The notes under the pieces are model-generated. The model was not told where the DNA came from. It saw only the letters and a list, made by a program, of their open reading frames with translations, and made no database searches. This document shows, in pieces, positions 23,346 to 35,910 of a DNA stretch of 64,000 nt. The position numbers were made by a program, and so were the translations under genes. The stretch comes from Hydractinia symbiolongicarpus (taxonomy: Eukaryota > Cnidaria > Hydrozoa > Anthoathecata > Hydractiniidae): contig NC_079889.1 in assembly GCF_029227915.1 (NCBI RefSeq), positions 10,416,001 to 10,480,000 on the forward strand, in the 5' to 3' direction. How positions within the stretch are numbered: the first letter of the stretch is position 1; each line of letters begins with the position of its first letter.

Positions 23346-25241
23346 TCACTTCAAATTCGTGATTACACCAGGTGGTATGGAATCGCAGTAGTCATGTATT
23401 TCATGTACATTACAGCCAAATTTTTTATGATTGCAGCATTCGTCAATGTAGTTTTGATCAGTCGACTGATAAGGAATTGAATGACGTGTTCTTAAAAATG
23501 TATGTGCTCTTTTCTTTTCCACGAAGTTGGAAACTAAAAGAAAGAAAAAGAGGTCTAGATATAATCTTCATCTCCGTGAAAGTCTAATACTTACGCTGAA
23601 TTAGGCTAGGTCTGCGTAATGTAAGAAAATTTGAACCCTTAAAGAACGGCCTTTGAAATGACCCCCTCTTTTCAGTCAACAAAATGTCTCGAAATTTAAG
23701 CCGCGATTGATGGTTGAGCACAAGACCTAGATGGTTCAGGGTTAGAGCCGTTGGGTAGCCCAACTTATTCTCTTTCTAAAACATTTAAAAAAATGTTAAA
23801 TCCCCGTAATTAGTAAAATTACAAATCATTGTCTATATAAATCCTTATTAATTGAACTTAACTACACAGTGCGAAACTAATAAGCAGGTTTAATCAAATG
23901 TTATAAAAACCGATGGCCAAATTTTTAAGGTCCTTTAAAGTTTTGCAACTGTGGTATTTTTAATGATATGAATATTATAAAGCAAAAAGCAGGGCAAACA
24001 ACAATTACCAACGAACGTTGTCAACGAAACACTTTGTCCCTTCAAGCATACACAATAAATAATATTACATTACACGAACTTACGTCATTGCTATATTTAG
24101 TAACCGTGTAAGCTTGTATAATTCTGATAGATAGATGCGAAATATTTCATCTTTTGAGATGTTCTTGACATATTGCTAATAATGACCATGCGACTTTCTG
24201 TCGGCCAGAATGGTAAATGATAGTTTAATAAGAAGCTGCCAAATAAATGTTATTAGGAATCAAAGAATAAAGATGTTAGCTGGACGTTATGCAATAAAAA
24301 GCCTGTTTTGCAAGCTAATAAGTTTTGGCATCCAAAGGCGTCCAGACACTTCTTATAGGACGATTTTATATGTCACTAGGATAAGTGGCCATTACACGCG
24401 ATTTAAGGATGTCACTTGTGAAACGCCCACAGAAGGATTGTTTTCTATAATGTGTCAAAGAATGTTTCACGAAACAGTGGAAAAAGGATCACTAGAATGT
24501 CATCTAAAATTTTAAGGGGGGCTCATAACATTGTATGGTTTGCAGTAACTTACGAGCGACTACATAAATTACTCATCCGGAAAAAAATGCAAATTTTTTT
24601 TTTTTTTATTAAAACTACTTGGCGTTCAACTTTTTTGACTTTCAAGAAACACACTATGTTTGTTGCCATACCAACAGAAATTTGCCTTGCTTAGTATGTG
24701 TCTCGCTAGCTGTAATTTAAGGTTTATTAGGCAGTCTGCTTAGGTGCAAATATACGAAAGCTGCCCCCGGAAAGATTGAATATTCTATGGGTAATTTCCT
24801 ACTAAAAACACGCGTAAAGTTAAGAGTGAAGAGGAAAATTTGTAGTGTCTACACAAAGAGGCAACCCTGGTTGAAAAATTTTGTAAAATGAAGTGTTCAT
24901 GTCATCCTAAAACGATCTACGGAATAAGGAATGTTTTTTTGGTTTATTTTGTCCCTATTTTTTCGGAGAGAAGGAACGGTTGCAACGGGCTCACATAACA
25001 ACACACGTGACAAAATTAACCACTCACTCTCAACACTTGGCAGCTTTGTTCGAACTGTCGGTTTATGGTATCGACAGATGATACGGAAGAACAACATCAA
25101 GGTTTTTGTGTTGCAGATTCGGTACTCTTTGTCAAAACCGCGTTTCTTTAACAACCTGTATATCCCTCTCCCAGTGACTTCATTGTGCGTGAATAAAAAC
25201 ACAACAGCAAGAATAACTACCAGTGGTTGGTTGACTTTCAT
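23346..25241 (-). CDS. Insulin-like peptide precursor 1
   Basis: Minus strand. Exon 25028-25241 (71 codons plus 1 nt; donor gtgagt) holds a signal peptide (MKVNQPLVVILAVVFLFTHN...) and a B-chain-like segment with RICNTKTLMLFFRIIC. Exon 23346-23533 follows after a ttttag acceptor in matching phase 1 and holds basic cleavage sites (EKKR, RTR) and an A-chain-like segment, NYIDECCNHKKFGCNVHEIH, then DYC. The total is 133 residues with six family-type cysteines. The intron sits in the C-peptide region, as in insulin genes. Family knowledge: secreted hormone acting on receptor tyrosine kinases; processing to two chains is likely. Oddities: the B cysteines are spaced C-x12-C rather than C-x11-C, and the A chain is CC-x6-C-x8-C rather than CC-x3-C-x8-C. 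A paralogue lies at 29.6-31.9 kb. Confidence 0.85.
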
Positions 25242-25460
25242 TTTCTAAAACAGAGAAATTATTATGAGGTTTTGTTATGGTTAAAATATCAAATTTATAT
25301 CTTGACGCATTGGTTCCCATAGCAGTTGGCAATCACACAAAAAAAAGGTTTATAGAACCTTTAGCATCAATAATAACTGTAATATAGATACATACTAACC
25401 ACAGTTAGATGCTTCTTACCTGTTGTCTGTGTGTGTGATTTCGTTTTTTTCTTTTCGTTT
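25242..25460 (-). promoter_or_regulatory. 5' UTR intron and leader exon of insulin-like gene 1
   Basis: Just upstream of the start codon is an acceptor (tttctctgttttag, exon from 25243/25244). Further upstream the minus strand reads CAACAG followed by the donor GTAAGAAGCATCTAAC at 25418. The same GTAAG-GCATCTA arrangement is seen above gene 2, so a spliced non-coding leader exon ending at 25419 is likely. Confidence 0.5.
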
Positions 25461-28400
25461 TTACCTCTGCTCATTTAAAGTATTGGCTTGAGTTGAATAA
25501 CTACTTCATAATTCCTTTGTCTATTTATGGCTGTGGCCAGACGCGTCATCGACCCCCGCGTTTCTTTTAGAAATTAGCTGGATACGTATTACAATTCTGA
25601 TTCAGTTCCGGGGTTTCAATGCGTTATAATATTGTAATCTCTCTGTACACAGTACATTATTCTGTATAGTCTTTTGATCTGAAGGTAAACAGATATCTTG
25701 TTCAAATGAACTTACTTCGGATGTACCCCTGTTATGATTTTATCTTTCTGCTCGATCACAAGTTCACACAATTGTTGTTATAACGCTAAATATTTCCACG
25801 GATTCAAAATTTCAATCCTTAATGTTATTATTTCCTTGAGCTTATTAAGTACATACGTCGCAAATGTCACTTCTGTAATGAAAGACTTTCTTTAAAGCTT
25901 CTTCTATTTTAAACGTGATTAAGAAAAATGACTCTCGTTAGAGCCTCCCGGGCGTCTCAATGAATGCATATTTATGACATCAAAGGGGCGGTTACATTAA
26001 TTTGTTTATAGTTTTTAGACTTTGTAAGGTAGTGCTGTGTCAATAGAAAGTAAATTCGGAATAAACGAAAAAAGCTGTTGGGATACTTCTTTTTATAATT
26101 TAAATCGAAGAAAATAATATTAAAAGTTATTTTATTCAACGAATTTCTCGATTTAGGGTTTTCATGGCTGGACGCGCTTACTTATACGGAGTATTTTAAG
26201 CAAATATAAAGTGTATGAGTGGAAATACTTATCAGCCGGAACCGAAAATACAAGGTTAATCTCAGCGAATAAAGGAACTGAAAAGACAAATTTAAAGGAT
26301 TTTTGAATGATTAAAATAAGATTTCAGGAAAAAGGTAGTGATTAGCGATCTCAATGTGCATTTAATAAAAAGGATAAAAACATTTCCCTTTAGATACGAA
26401 AAAACACCCACATCAAAACCTTTAAATTCCAAAGCAGGTTTAAGGTGTATTTCAACGGAAACACAAAAGGGTAAGGTACACAACTTGGGTCAAGAAATTA
26501 TTCAGAACCCTTTGCTTTTCCTTTCTTTGCTGTAGGCGTATTGTCCTTTTGTAACAACCTGTGGTGTACATAGAAACTCAAAAATGACGTTAAGCGTGGG
26601 CACATAAACGTTTGACTGACTTGCACTATCATTCGTCGCGGTTTTTAACGTCGGAACCATGAAAAACATGTTTCTGCCATTGTGGCAAAAAAGTTTCACC
26701 TCATTGTGGGTATTACAAACAGTACTTGTCCGTCCTGTCATTGCTCGGGCGTGTGTGCGGTGCTTTATTATTCTTCAGTCATTCCACAGACGTGTGTGCG
26801 ATGCCTTATTATGCTTGTGATAATCAACGAGTTGTTTTTGTTTCTTTGGCAGGCCCTGCTTAACACGTCTAGACTTCCGTTGCAAGCTGTTAGTTGAATT
26901 GGGAAGATGAATAGATGGATTGTGACGACAGCCTCAGATCAAATCAATTTTTTGCAACGTGACAGTTTGTTATTATTACGTTAAAGTTTTGCCACAAGAA
27001 TAGATTTTAGAGAGTGTATTGTTGAAAGTTTTTTGCCGGTTTTATGTCAGTCGATTAATTACTGTATAACAAAATATTTAAGTAAAAAATAACCAGGCCA
27101 TCGCAAGAAATAGAGTAGTAACTAGGGGTTACCATGGACTAAATTTAGGCAAATTCTTCTGGTCAGAGCCTAGCCAACTTGTTTTAAAATTAATGAAAAG
27201 ATAACGTCATCAAAGAACCTTTCAACTCAAATATTTTTACAATTTTGTTTGAAGAAAAAATGTATATGGACTGATGAATGCTGACATTAATAAACGTGTT
27301 CCTCTGCTTGAATGGATTTTCCCACGGGATGTACAGCTAGTCTTAATAATAAACCGATTATCTACTGCAATTTAAATGTTCTAGTACATTCCTTACTGCA
27401 GTTGCTAGGGTGGGATCAACAAACCCAGAATATTTGTTTATTAAAACAATTTAATAAGAACAATAAGGCTGGAGAGTGCTATAAAATAAGAACAATATAT
27501 GGACAATGGTATTGCTAGCAGTTTAATGATTCTTCATTACATTCTGAAAAAGAACACACAAGGAATACGCGGGAAAGTATATCTTTTAAGGCAGTAATTA
27601 TTTCTCAGATAATCCCTCACTAAAATATTGAGACAGTGTCACTTTTTCGACTATTATACGAATTTTACGAAGAGAATCAACTTCCGAATCCTCCTCTGTG
27701 GTGAGACTACTAAGGTGCTACTCTTTCAGATGCGTAAGCAATGTTTAAATTGCTCTGTTTGCACTTTCTAACACGTCAAATTTTCGAAATAATCCATGTA
27801 AAAGCCCACAAATATGAGAAAAATGGCCATGCTTACGTCAGCAACTACTGGCACATTTTGAGAGTGGGGATTTAGCCAGGTAATGACGACAAATTTTGAA
27901 AATGAGTATAATAATAGGCTATAGAACTACGTTTGGGGACAAACTTAAAAGTTTGACGCCTCGTCTCAATATATATTTGTCATTGTTTGTTTTACATCAC
28001 AAATATCCGTACTGTACTGTATAAAATCAAGGAAATAAATATATTAGAACAAAAAAAGAATATTTTTAAACTTAAGCGTGCGGAAGAAATAAAAACTCCG
28101 TAAGCTGAAGTTAAATTTTTCGGTTTTTAGAACAAAAGTATAAAACTGTGTGTTTCTTCATGTTTCTTCATGTTTTGCAACAACCCTTTACACTCTCTTA
28201 AACATAATTTAGGATATCAATACTTTTTTTTGAGAGTCAATTGTATTCTTAAGAGCCACTTCCGAGCAGCTGGGCTATTTATCGGATAACGAATTGCAAA
28301 CCATCTCAAATTTGATCACACCCTTTTGTCTACTCAGCGACACTTGTACATATACAATAACAATTGTACATAGATGTGTCAATTTTACGATTTATTAATT

Positions 28401-29609
28401 TTCGCGAAAAACCAATTCTTTAAGCGATTTCTTTTAAAATTATTATTTCGAGTAAATTGGTCCCTGCAATTTTAAGCACTATTTTTTCACAATTAATCAC
28501 AATAAAAAAACCTTTCCTGAATTTCATGAATTATAATAATTATGACGTCATCTAAAATTTTATAATGGTTCTATGCTCTTTAAATAAGCATATTCAGATA
28601 GAATATTAAATTATCATGACAAAACTGGAGTTGTTAAAGCAATATAATATTCTGGTTGGATTTTATTTAGATTTGAAGAAAGTAACTATTTTGAAAACGA
28701 GGCTATTCTTAGTAAGCTCGGCTACATTAAGGGTTTGACCGTAACTTTCAGCTCGAAATTGAGGCGCTTAACGAACAGAAATATTTACGAAATTAGGTAA
28801 CTTGTTCTACCTTTTGCTAAGGAACTCAGGTTTAAGAATCAATTTCAGTATCGACCTCTTTTAGTGAGTTTGACTTAATTAGGAAATTCGGGAAAGGTCT
28901 ATTTTGCAATCATTCACATAAAATATTCTTAGCAAATAGGCTCTTACAGAAAATTATGGCTATTTCAATTTCATTATTCGTGTATCTAGTTACAATGGTT
29001 CAAGTCAAGACCAACTTTCAGGTCTTCACATTTATCCCCTTCACACCTCAAACGCAACACATCAAACAGCATGACATTGTGCTTCGGAGAACTTACTGAC
29101 AAATACAACTCACAGTACCACGGTACAATGTCAATATTCTCCGTCCTTAGCAACCTTAACCCTGACTTTAAAAATAATGTAGATAAGAGAAACACCTGTA
29201 ACAGGTTTTATATAATACTAGCTACTTCATAAAGAGCTTTGCAACTCAAAATAAAGACGACAATTGGAATATGTATTTTTCGTCTCTTGTGTAAATAAAC
29301 AACAACGTTTAAACAAAACAACAACAATAAATAAATCTGTAATATCTAAAAAAAAAAACTATATTATAATCCATTTTTATATTATATATTAGTTATCTGT
29401 CAATATTGGTTTATTATCGCATATTTCTCTATTCATGTAGCTAAAATAAGCAGGATATTAATGCAGAAAAGTCTGTGGGGTCGTTTGCCCAATGTCGTTC
29501 GTAAACATGAATTTGGCATGATCGATATGTTCTGGATTTCTTTCCATCTTGAGCCAGACTAGCTTAAACATAACATTTCCCTGTGCCACTAATCGTATCT
29601 CTTTTGCGT
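25461..29609. other. Gene-poor stretch between the two insulin-like genes
   Basis: Short ORFs occur on both strands, but none has a recognisable domain, splice context or paralogue. A stretch near 27,770-27,860 (GCTTACGTCAGCAACTACTGG) resembles sequences near 3,700 and 8,720 and may be a dispersed repeat. Confidence 0.4.
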
Positions 29610-31939
29610 CTATTTCTTGTAGAAAAGAATGGAGTCACAGTAGCCATGTATTTCATGTACGTTACAGCCAAACTTTTTATGATTACAACATTCGTCGATG
29701 TAGTTTTGGTCAGTCGATTGATATGGAGTCGAATGTCGTGTCTTTAAGAATTTGTGTGCGCTTTTGTTTTCTATGAAATTTGAATCTGAATAAAAGAAAT
29801 AAAAACAAGTCATTACGATAATAGGATAATTAAAGGATAAACTATCCCAAAAATAGCCTAACTTGTTGAAAAAGGGAGGGCCTGCACGTAATTTTGTTGT
29901 TGACAATCTCATGGGAACTAGTCGCCAATGAGATTGTTGATATAAACTCAGTCAAGTGTTTCCAGCTTTCATGTGAATATAAACTAGCAAATGTGTGCTT
30001 AGAAGATTATTTTTAAAACTCGTGGATAAAAACAAACAAAAAAACATATCTATATTATGCCCTGGTGGAAAAATTGTTGAAATTTTGAGCAGGTTATTAA
30101 AGAAAATTTAAAAGAGGTTCCTTATTCAGTGTTTAGTCCATGCTTTGCCCTGAATTGGTTACCGCGTGTGCGCTTTCACTGTATCTTGCCATTCACGAGG
30201 CAGAATTTTAAATTTTTCTTTCATTCTCGAGAAAATACTGCAGTATTTTTGCGTAAGTAACAAAAAGCATGAACACCTAAATTTAAATTCCCAATTTTTT
30301 CTGATATTAATGCCATGCAAGGTTTGTTTAATTCTATTTAATAATCTTCACAAAATTTCCTCGCCATGATCAAAAACTAGAGGAGGAAACGTAACGTCAA
30401 AAAGAATCGTGAGATTATAACTTTTTCAGACATATTAAAAACACAAGCATGAATTTTTCGCAGTGTAAAATAACAAAAACTAGCTATCAAAATATTTGAT
30501 CAAAATTTCGATTGATTAACAAATATTAGTCAGCCTGAACGCGATATCATTTTTTTTATCAGTATGTTTACTTTCTTTGAATGACATATCGCCGTAGTAG
30601 AAGCGTCATTGAAAAAATTTGCAGGTAGCGTGTTAGAAAATAAAAAGTACAGTGAGATTCTCATTGACCATCACTAAATGACTCATTGGCTCTCTCAAAT
30701 TGATAATTATGATAATTATAATAAATATAACATAACATCTGATTTTTTTAGATTACATTTTTTCACACAAGCGTTTTGCCTAATGTATAAACTTAGGGTC
30801 AAGCTATAAAATGTTTTCATTTTTAAGTCTTCTCCACTTTATCCTCATAAAACTCGTATCTCATATTCCTGCCAGCTGTATTTGTTTGTTTCACCCATAT
30901 TGCCTTTATTTTTTCTCAGGAACAACACGAAAATTTCATTTTTTAATAATTGATGATAAAGGTTAATTACATGGTTAATTACATGATAAAATTTCGAATA
31001 ACAACATTCCCTGCAATATCTTTTTCCGTGACCGCACGTGCCACCAATATTTAATTAAAAATGTAAAACTTTATTTGGATTTCCTATTGATCCAAATATT
31101 GTTGAATGATATCGAAAGATGTTCAAGTCAAGTTGATGTACTGCGGAAAAACATTCACCTTCCTACGCTTAATTTTTTGTGATCTATCTCATTGCAAATC
31201 GATTTTTATCATTATGTTCATCGTACATTTGTCTAGGTGTTCACCAACATGGTAGCTGCAAGTAGCGATGGGCGAAATCTAGTAGTTTTTCCACGGGCTA
31301 ACTAGTAGTGATATACAGAAATTTGCACGTCGCAGCAATGTCGATAAAAATATATCGCATTTTTTATTTCAAACTTAAACATTTCGTGCGTGGTTTAGCT
31401 TAACCCGGTTTTGGCCGACAGACAGACCACGGCTACCATTATAAAGACGTAACCAAATACATATCATTTTTCGCAAATAAACTGTTTAAAATGCGCAAAA
31501 GTCTGAAGCATATGGGAAGGTATGATCTTCTGCGGTGGACGTATAACTGCATGATAGGTATCAATTGAAAGTACAGCATAAATTAATGGCCTTCGTTCGT
31601 GAGAATTTTTGTTAAAAATACCAGCAACGTAAAAAAAACACCGAAAAAACAGTTTTAAACACTAATTATTTAAGGAGATTTTTTAACCAGTAAAAGCGTA
31701 TTCTTTAAAGTTAAACTTTAATCAGACTTACCTTGATCTAACTTGGCTGTTGGCTTCTCAATATACACGTGTTGTGAGCAGATTATTCGTAGAAAGAACT
31801 GAAAACTTCTGGAATTACATATCCTGTGTTCCCTCTCTAATCCGTGGGTTTTTAAAACAGCAAACATCGGAGATGAAGTTACGAGTGTGTTAACCAGTAG
31901 TAACAATAGGGAAGCATTTATTAAACGTACGATTGCCAT
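29610..31939 (-). CDS. Insulin-like peptide precursor 2
   Basis: Minus strand, same architecture as the gene at 23.3-25.2 kb. Exon 31732-31939 (69 codons plus 1 nt; donor gtaagt) has a signal peptide (MAIVRLINASLLLLLVNTLV) and a B-chain-like RICNSRSFQFFLRIIC. Exon 29610-29785 (acceptor tttattcag, phase 1) has a Lys/Arg-rich C-peptide end (LKTRHS) and an A-chain-like NYIDECCNHKKFGCNVHEIH, then GYC, ending FYKK-stop. The product is 127 residues. The A chain is almost identical to that of gene 1, whereas the B chain and signal peptide differ at many positions. Both genes point the same way with similar intron placement, so they arose by tandem duplication. Distinct B chains could mean different receptor preference (inference). 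Confidence 0.85.
30049..31305 (+). mobile_element. Possible non-autonomous Helitron in insulin-like gene 2 intron
   Basis: Starts TCTATATTATGCCC after an A and ends GGGCTAACTAG before a T, with TTTTTCCACGG just upstream as in the micro-Helitron at 9.3 kb. The 3' end match is strong. Pairing it with this 5' end 1.26 kb away is uncertain, and the 3' hairpin is decayed. Confidence 0.4.
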
Positions 31940-32100
31940 ATCTAAATGAATAACTATGCAGTTTTATTCAAAGTTTTGTACTGTATTCCCACTTTAGCTG
32001 CAAAACAAGTTTTAATGCCTTAGGTCACTAAAAACAAGAAGATTATCCATACCAGTAGATGCTTACTTTGGCTTTAAAGATCTAATCTCAAACCCACTTG
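31940..32100 (-). promoter_or_regulatory. 5' UTR intron of insulin-like gene 2
   Basis: An acceptor (ttattcatttag) lies two bases before the ATG. A donor in the context CAAA|GTAAGCATCTAC is at 32066 on the minus strand, mirroring the leader intron of gene 1. Confidence 0.45.
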
Positions 32101-33850
32101 GCTTTGTGTTTCGCGTATCGCACGCTTTTAAAGATCTCTTACGTAGAGGATATGTCAACAATACAAACCCCCTGTTTCCTCCTATCATTGTTTTAACGTG
32201 TTGTTTTAATGTAATTATTAAAACGGGGGTTTGTTTTTGTTTTAAAAACAGCTGTGCCGCAAACGTATACGATTCACGTGTAATCTTCTTGAATAAGCAA
32301 ATATTCCGTTTTTTATGGTTTTGTTGCTTTAAAAGGATGTCCGAGACAATATTAGAAATTTTTGAAATGAAAAGAATTTCAAACTTTAATTCCAGGTTTG
32401 CAAATCCTCTGAAATTGCACCCTATATCAACTTAATCTTTCTCAACTTCAGTAATACAAGTGAACATATTGATGTGAAACAAAAACGAAATATCTCCAAA
32501 TAAAGAAGGCGATTTCTTTCCTGCCTTCTTTGGCTCTTTTAATTCTAAATACTTCATAACAGATTTAAAGTTAATATGAGAAGATAGGTATATTTTTATA
32601 CTAGGTGCTGTAAAGATAGAATAGGGGTTACTCTTTGAAACGCAAATCTAGAAAATTGAATATGGCTATTTAACAATTTGAAGTTTGAGACTTCGCCCAA
32701 CTGATTAACATTCTGAATTCTCACTCAATTCACCGTTAAGAAATTAATTAACTTTTCTAATTCTCGTGCTCCACTTAACTGCTCCACAGCTTAAAATTGA
32801 ATTTTTATAGCGTCAAGTAAATAGGGTGGGGATCGTTAGAGGTACGTTTTTGAAACTTTTAACGTAAAGTGTATGCTATAAAATTTTCTTTTATTCTCTA
32901 CGAAATAGTGAAAGCAGATGTATAAACTAAAAAGCTAACAGACATCGTTACTTTTGAAGTTAAAATGTAGCCTACTTATGTCAAGTACCGAGCAATTTCA
33001 ATATGTCTGGCTTTCTAACAATAACGAAATATGTCGCGTCTAAAAGTACTGTAGAGCCATCCTTTTTGCCACTGTCACTTTTAGATTAGTTTTGTTTCAA
33101 GGAGATTCAAAATTCTTCAGATGGTGATCATTTGTGTTGATAAATAGTTAAGTGATACTTGAGAAGGGTTACAGTTTACACACTAAGATGGAGCGCCTCG
33201 ATGGAGCACCACGATAGAGAGCACGCGTTTGCTTGTTTTTACTTATATGACAAGTTAGCACGACTTTAGTGTAAAGTGGGAAGGCGTGGGAGAAGAGGAC
33301 TGTTCTGTAGTCACAAAATGGTTTACTGACGTTTACCTTAAAAATCACCATCACTGACATACTGTTTCTAATTTCATTTAATTCTATAAGAAATATGGGT
33401 TGCCTTTCCATAGTACCAAGGAATAATTATCAATCGGTTATAATTATCAATCGCAGGGTAAAAAATCTCACCATTTTAACAAAGTTTAATCTGCCTTCCA
33501 ATATACTTAAATAGTCAAAATAGTATTATATACCTCTTACAATTGATAATGAAGGATCACCTCGAGGTATCGATGTTATGCCCGAATAAAGATATACCTT
33601 TAGGGAATTTTTTTTGAGAATTCGCGAAATTTCCCCATTTATTTATTCCTAATCGCGAAAATTTCTTTTCGTGAAAAAATACTAAAGTCAACCATTTGCA
33701 GAACTTGATTCACGCCAAGAAAAATCTAAAAACACACAGATCGTGAAAATATAATTTTGTCTGCGAATAAATTGAGCAGAAATGTGACTATTTTATTTTA
33801 GAAATGTTTTAAATGTAATCAGGCTATTTTAAATTGTTGTCGACATAACT
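32101..33850. other. Stretch without supported gene
   Basis: Short ORFs on both strands lack recognisable similarity or splice support. No repeat of note. Confidence 0.4.
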
Positions 33851-33853
33851 TAC

Positions 33854-34302
33854 TGTGGCATAAATTATTGCAGACAAAAATTATTGTGGTATAAATTATT
33901 GCTGATATAAATTATTTCAGGTATATATAATTGCGGCATGAATTGTTGTGGACACAAATAATTGTGGCATAAATTATTGCTGACATAAATTATTGTGCTT
34001 TAAATTATTGTGGATAAATTGTTGTGAACACAAATTATTGTAGCATAAATTATTGCGGACACAAATTATTGTGACATAAATTATTGTGCTTTAAATTATT
34101 GTGGATAAATTGTTGGGGACACAAATTATTGTGGAATAAATTGTTGGGGACACAAATTATTGTGGCATAAATTTTTGGGGACACAAACTATTGTGGCATA
34201 AATTATTGCGGACACAAATTATTGTGACATAAATTATTGTGCTTTAAATTACTGTGGATAAATTGTTGGAGACACAAATTATTGTGGCATAAATTATTGC
34301 AA
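33854..34302. repeat. Tandem array based on ATAAATTATTGTGG units
   Basis: About 450 bp of irregular 22-26-bp units such as GGCATAAATTATTGCGGACA and CACAAATTATTGTGACATAA. Some higher-order blocks (CTTTAAATTATTGTGGATAA) recur. AT-rich, non-coding. Confidence 0.9.
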
Positions 34303-34455
34303 TATTTGTTCAAAATCGCAATAATTTCAATTGATACGAGATTCTTATTCCATTAAACTTTAAAGTAATCTTATCACACAAAAGGGATGCAGAAGTTGTC
34401 ATGAGAAACATTTTTATTGAGAAAAACACATCTTAAAATGTCTATAGAAATTAGT

Positions 34456-34619
34456 AAACCGCGATAATTTATGTCGTAAAATCATCAAATTATCGTAAAC
34501 CGCGATAATTTATGTCGCAAAATCATCAAATTATCGTAAACCGCGATAATTTATGTCGCAAAATCATCAAATTATCGTAAACCGCGATAATTTATGTCGC
34601 AAAATCATCAAATCATTGT
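34456..34619. repeat. 41-bp tandem repeat, four units
   Basis: Four units of 41 bp beginning AAACCGCGATAATTTATGTC. Three are nearly identical and the last is diverged at its end. Each unit carries GATAATTT and AAATTATC as an internal inverted repeat. It shares an ATAATTTAT-type core with the array 150 bp upstream. Confidence 0.95.
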
Positions 34620-35910
34620 AAATTGCATTAATTAACGTCGCACTAATTTTTCTTCATAGCAATTTTTGTCCTTAAGTTGTTTTTTTAATTAACATCAATA
34701 TTTCATCCGCAAATATCTTTTTCTAACAAAATTACAAAAAACAGCTGAAAGAAAATTAAATCGCAATTAAGTCGCCAAAACTTTTTCCCGTAAAAATCAT
34801 TTTTTTTACAGTAAGATGTAAGGGCACACATACAAAGAAGATATTCACGGTATAAAAATGCGCACCATGCAAAGAAAAGAAAGAAACAACGGTCGGTTTG
34901 CAACGCAAAGTCATATCTGAGTAGCCGAATAGTGACAGCTTCTTTGAGCCAACGACAGTTTTTCCGTTAATCGTTTGTGGATATCTATTTTTTGTATACA
35001 AAAACATTGTGACTTTTTTAAACTTGCTTTCTTTCCTGCATATTTTTCTTCATTTTCCCATGAAACATCGACGTTTACGATTCGATTTTGTCCAACGGTT
35101 CCAATTCTAAGCCGTTCGAAAGTTCTGGAAATCAAAACTGTGAACTTTATTTTGCCAATAAAACAATGACATATGAAATAGGAAGTTAACTAGATAAAAT
35201 ACTGCTGACTTCTCAATATATTGAGTACTTCAATCGTCGACGGGATTGCTTAACCTGTTTAATGCTACGGAAAAAGTTTTCTTTTTTATTTTAGAATAAA
35301 AGAGCATTTGAAATACCAAAGGCAATAAATACTAATGAATTACATACATAGTTTATTCCGCTGTAAGACATGATTACAGAGACAAAAGGATGAGGAACAT
35401 TTAAAAATGATACAAGAAGGGCTCGTGAAAAACAATCCCCTCCCAAAGGATAAAGTTTTATGTATTAGAAAAATGTGAAAAGTATGGCGACTAACGTGTT
35501 TATGCTGCTCATAATACATTTTCATTTTCCACACATCAGCGTGTATTTTTTCTCTTCCTTGACGACGATAATTTTCAACTTGCATTGACTCATAAAATTA
35601 ACTCGGCCTCTATCTTCACCTGTCCAATGTGAATTTTTCCACGGCTTACCGACTAGTCTCTGTAATAATAGCCGTATTCTGTCTGTTTGTCCAAGAGAAA
35701 ACCATCGAGTTACAGAGACACGAAAGGTTAACAACTACTCTTCTTGTTAATACCCGTTGCCTGTCTTTTTGTGGCTTCATAGTGGTGCTACGGACTCACC
35801 AAAATGCAACACGATGACTATGAAACAAACCTTAATAGATACTTAACTGTTAATAAAAGCGGTATAATTTTTAAAAGTTTTGAACATCAAATTGCTGTGT
35901 TTTTACAAAA
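34620..35910. other. Stretch without supported gene; Helitron 3' terminus
   Basis: No gene was accepted. A minus-strand open segment around 34,760-35,135 contains coding-like sequence in two frames but no family was recognised. A Helitron-type 3' terminus (TTTTTCCACGG, then CTTACCGACTAG before T) ends at 35,656; no partner 5' end was found. Confidence 0.4.

Noticed and set aside
24210-24694. Overlapping + strand ORFs inside the insulin-like gene 1 intron
   Set aside because: No family similarity, no splice support and no codon-like pattern.
24931-25248. 105-residue + strand ORF
   Set aside because: Antisense shadow of the insulin-like B-chain exon.
29549-29776. + strand ORF with HVFHVRYSQ, and its relative at 23372-23587
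   Set aside because: The similarity between them is real but comes from the antisense A-chain exons of the two insulin-like genes.
33854-34619. CRISPR-like array
   Set aside because: The repeats are contiguous satellites without unique spacers, in a eukaryotic context.
34756-35135. Minus-strand open segment (NRIVNVDVSWENEEKYAGKK...) continuing in a second frame
   Set aside because: It reads like a frameshifted coding fragment, but I could not identify a family, a paralogue or matching exons.
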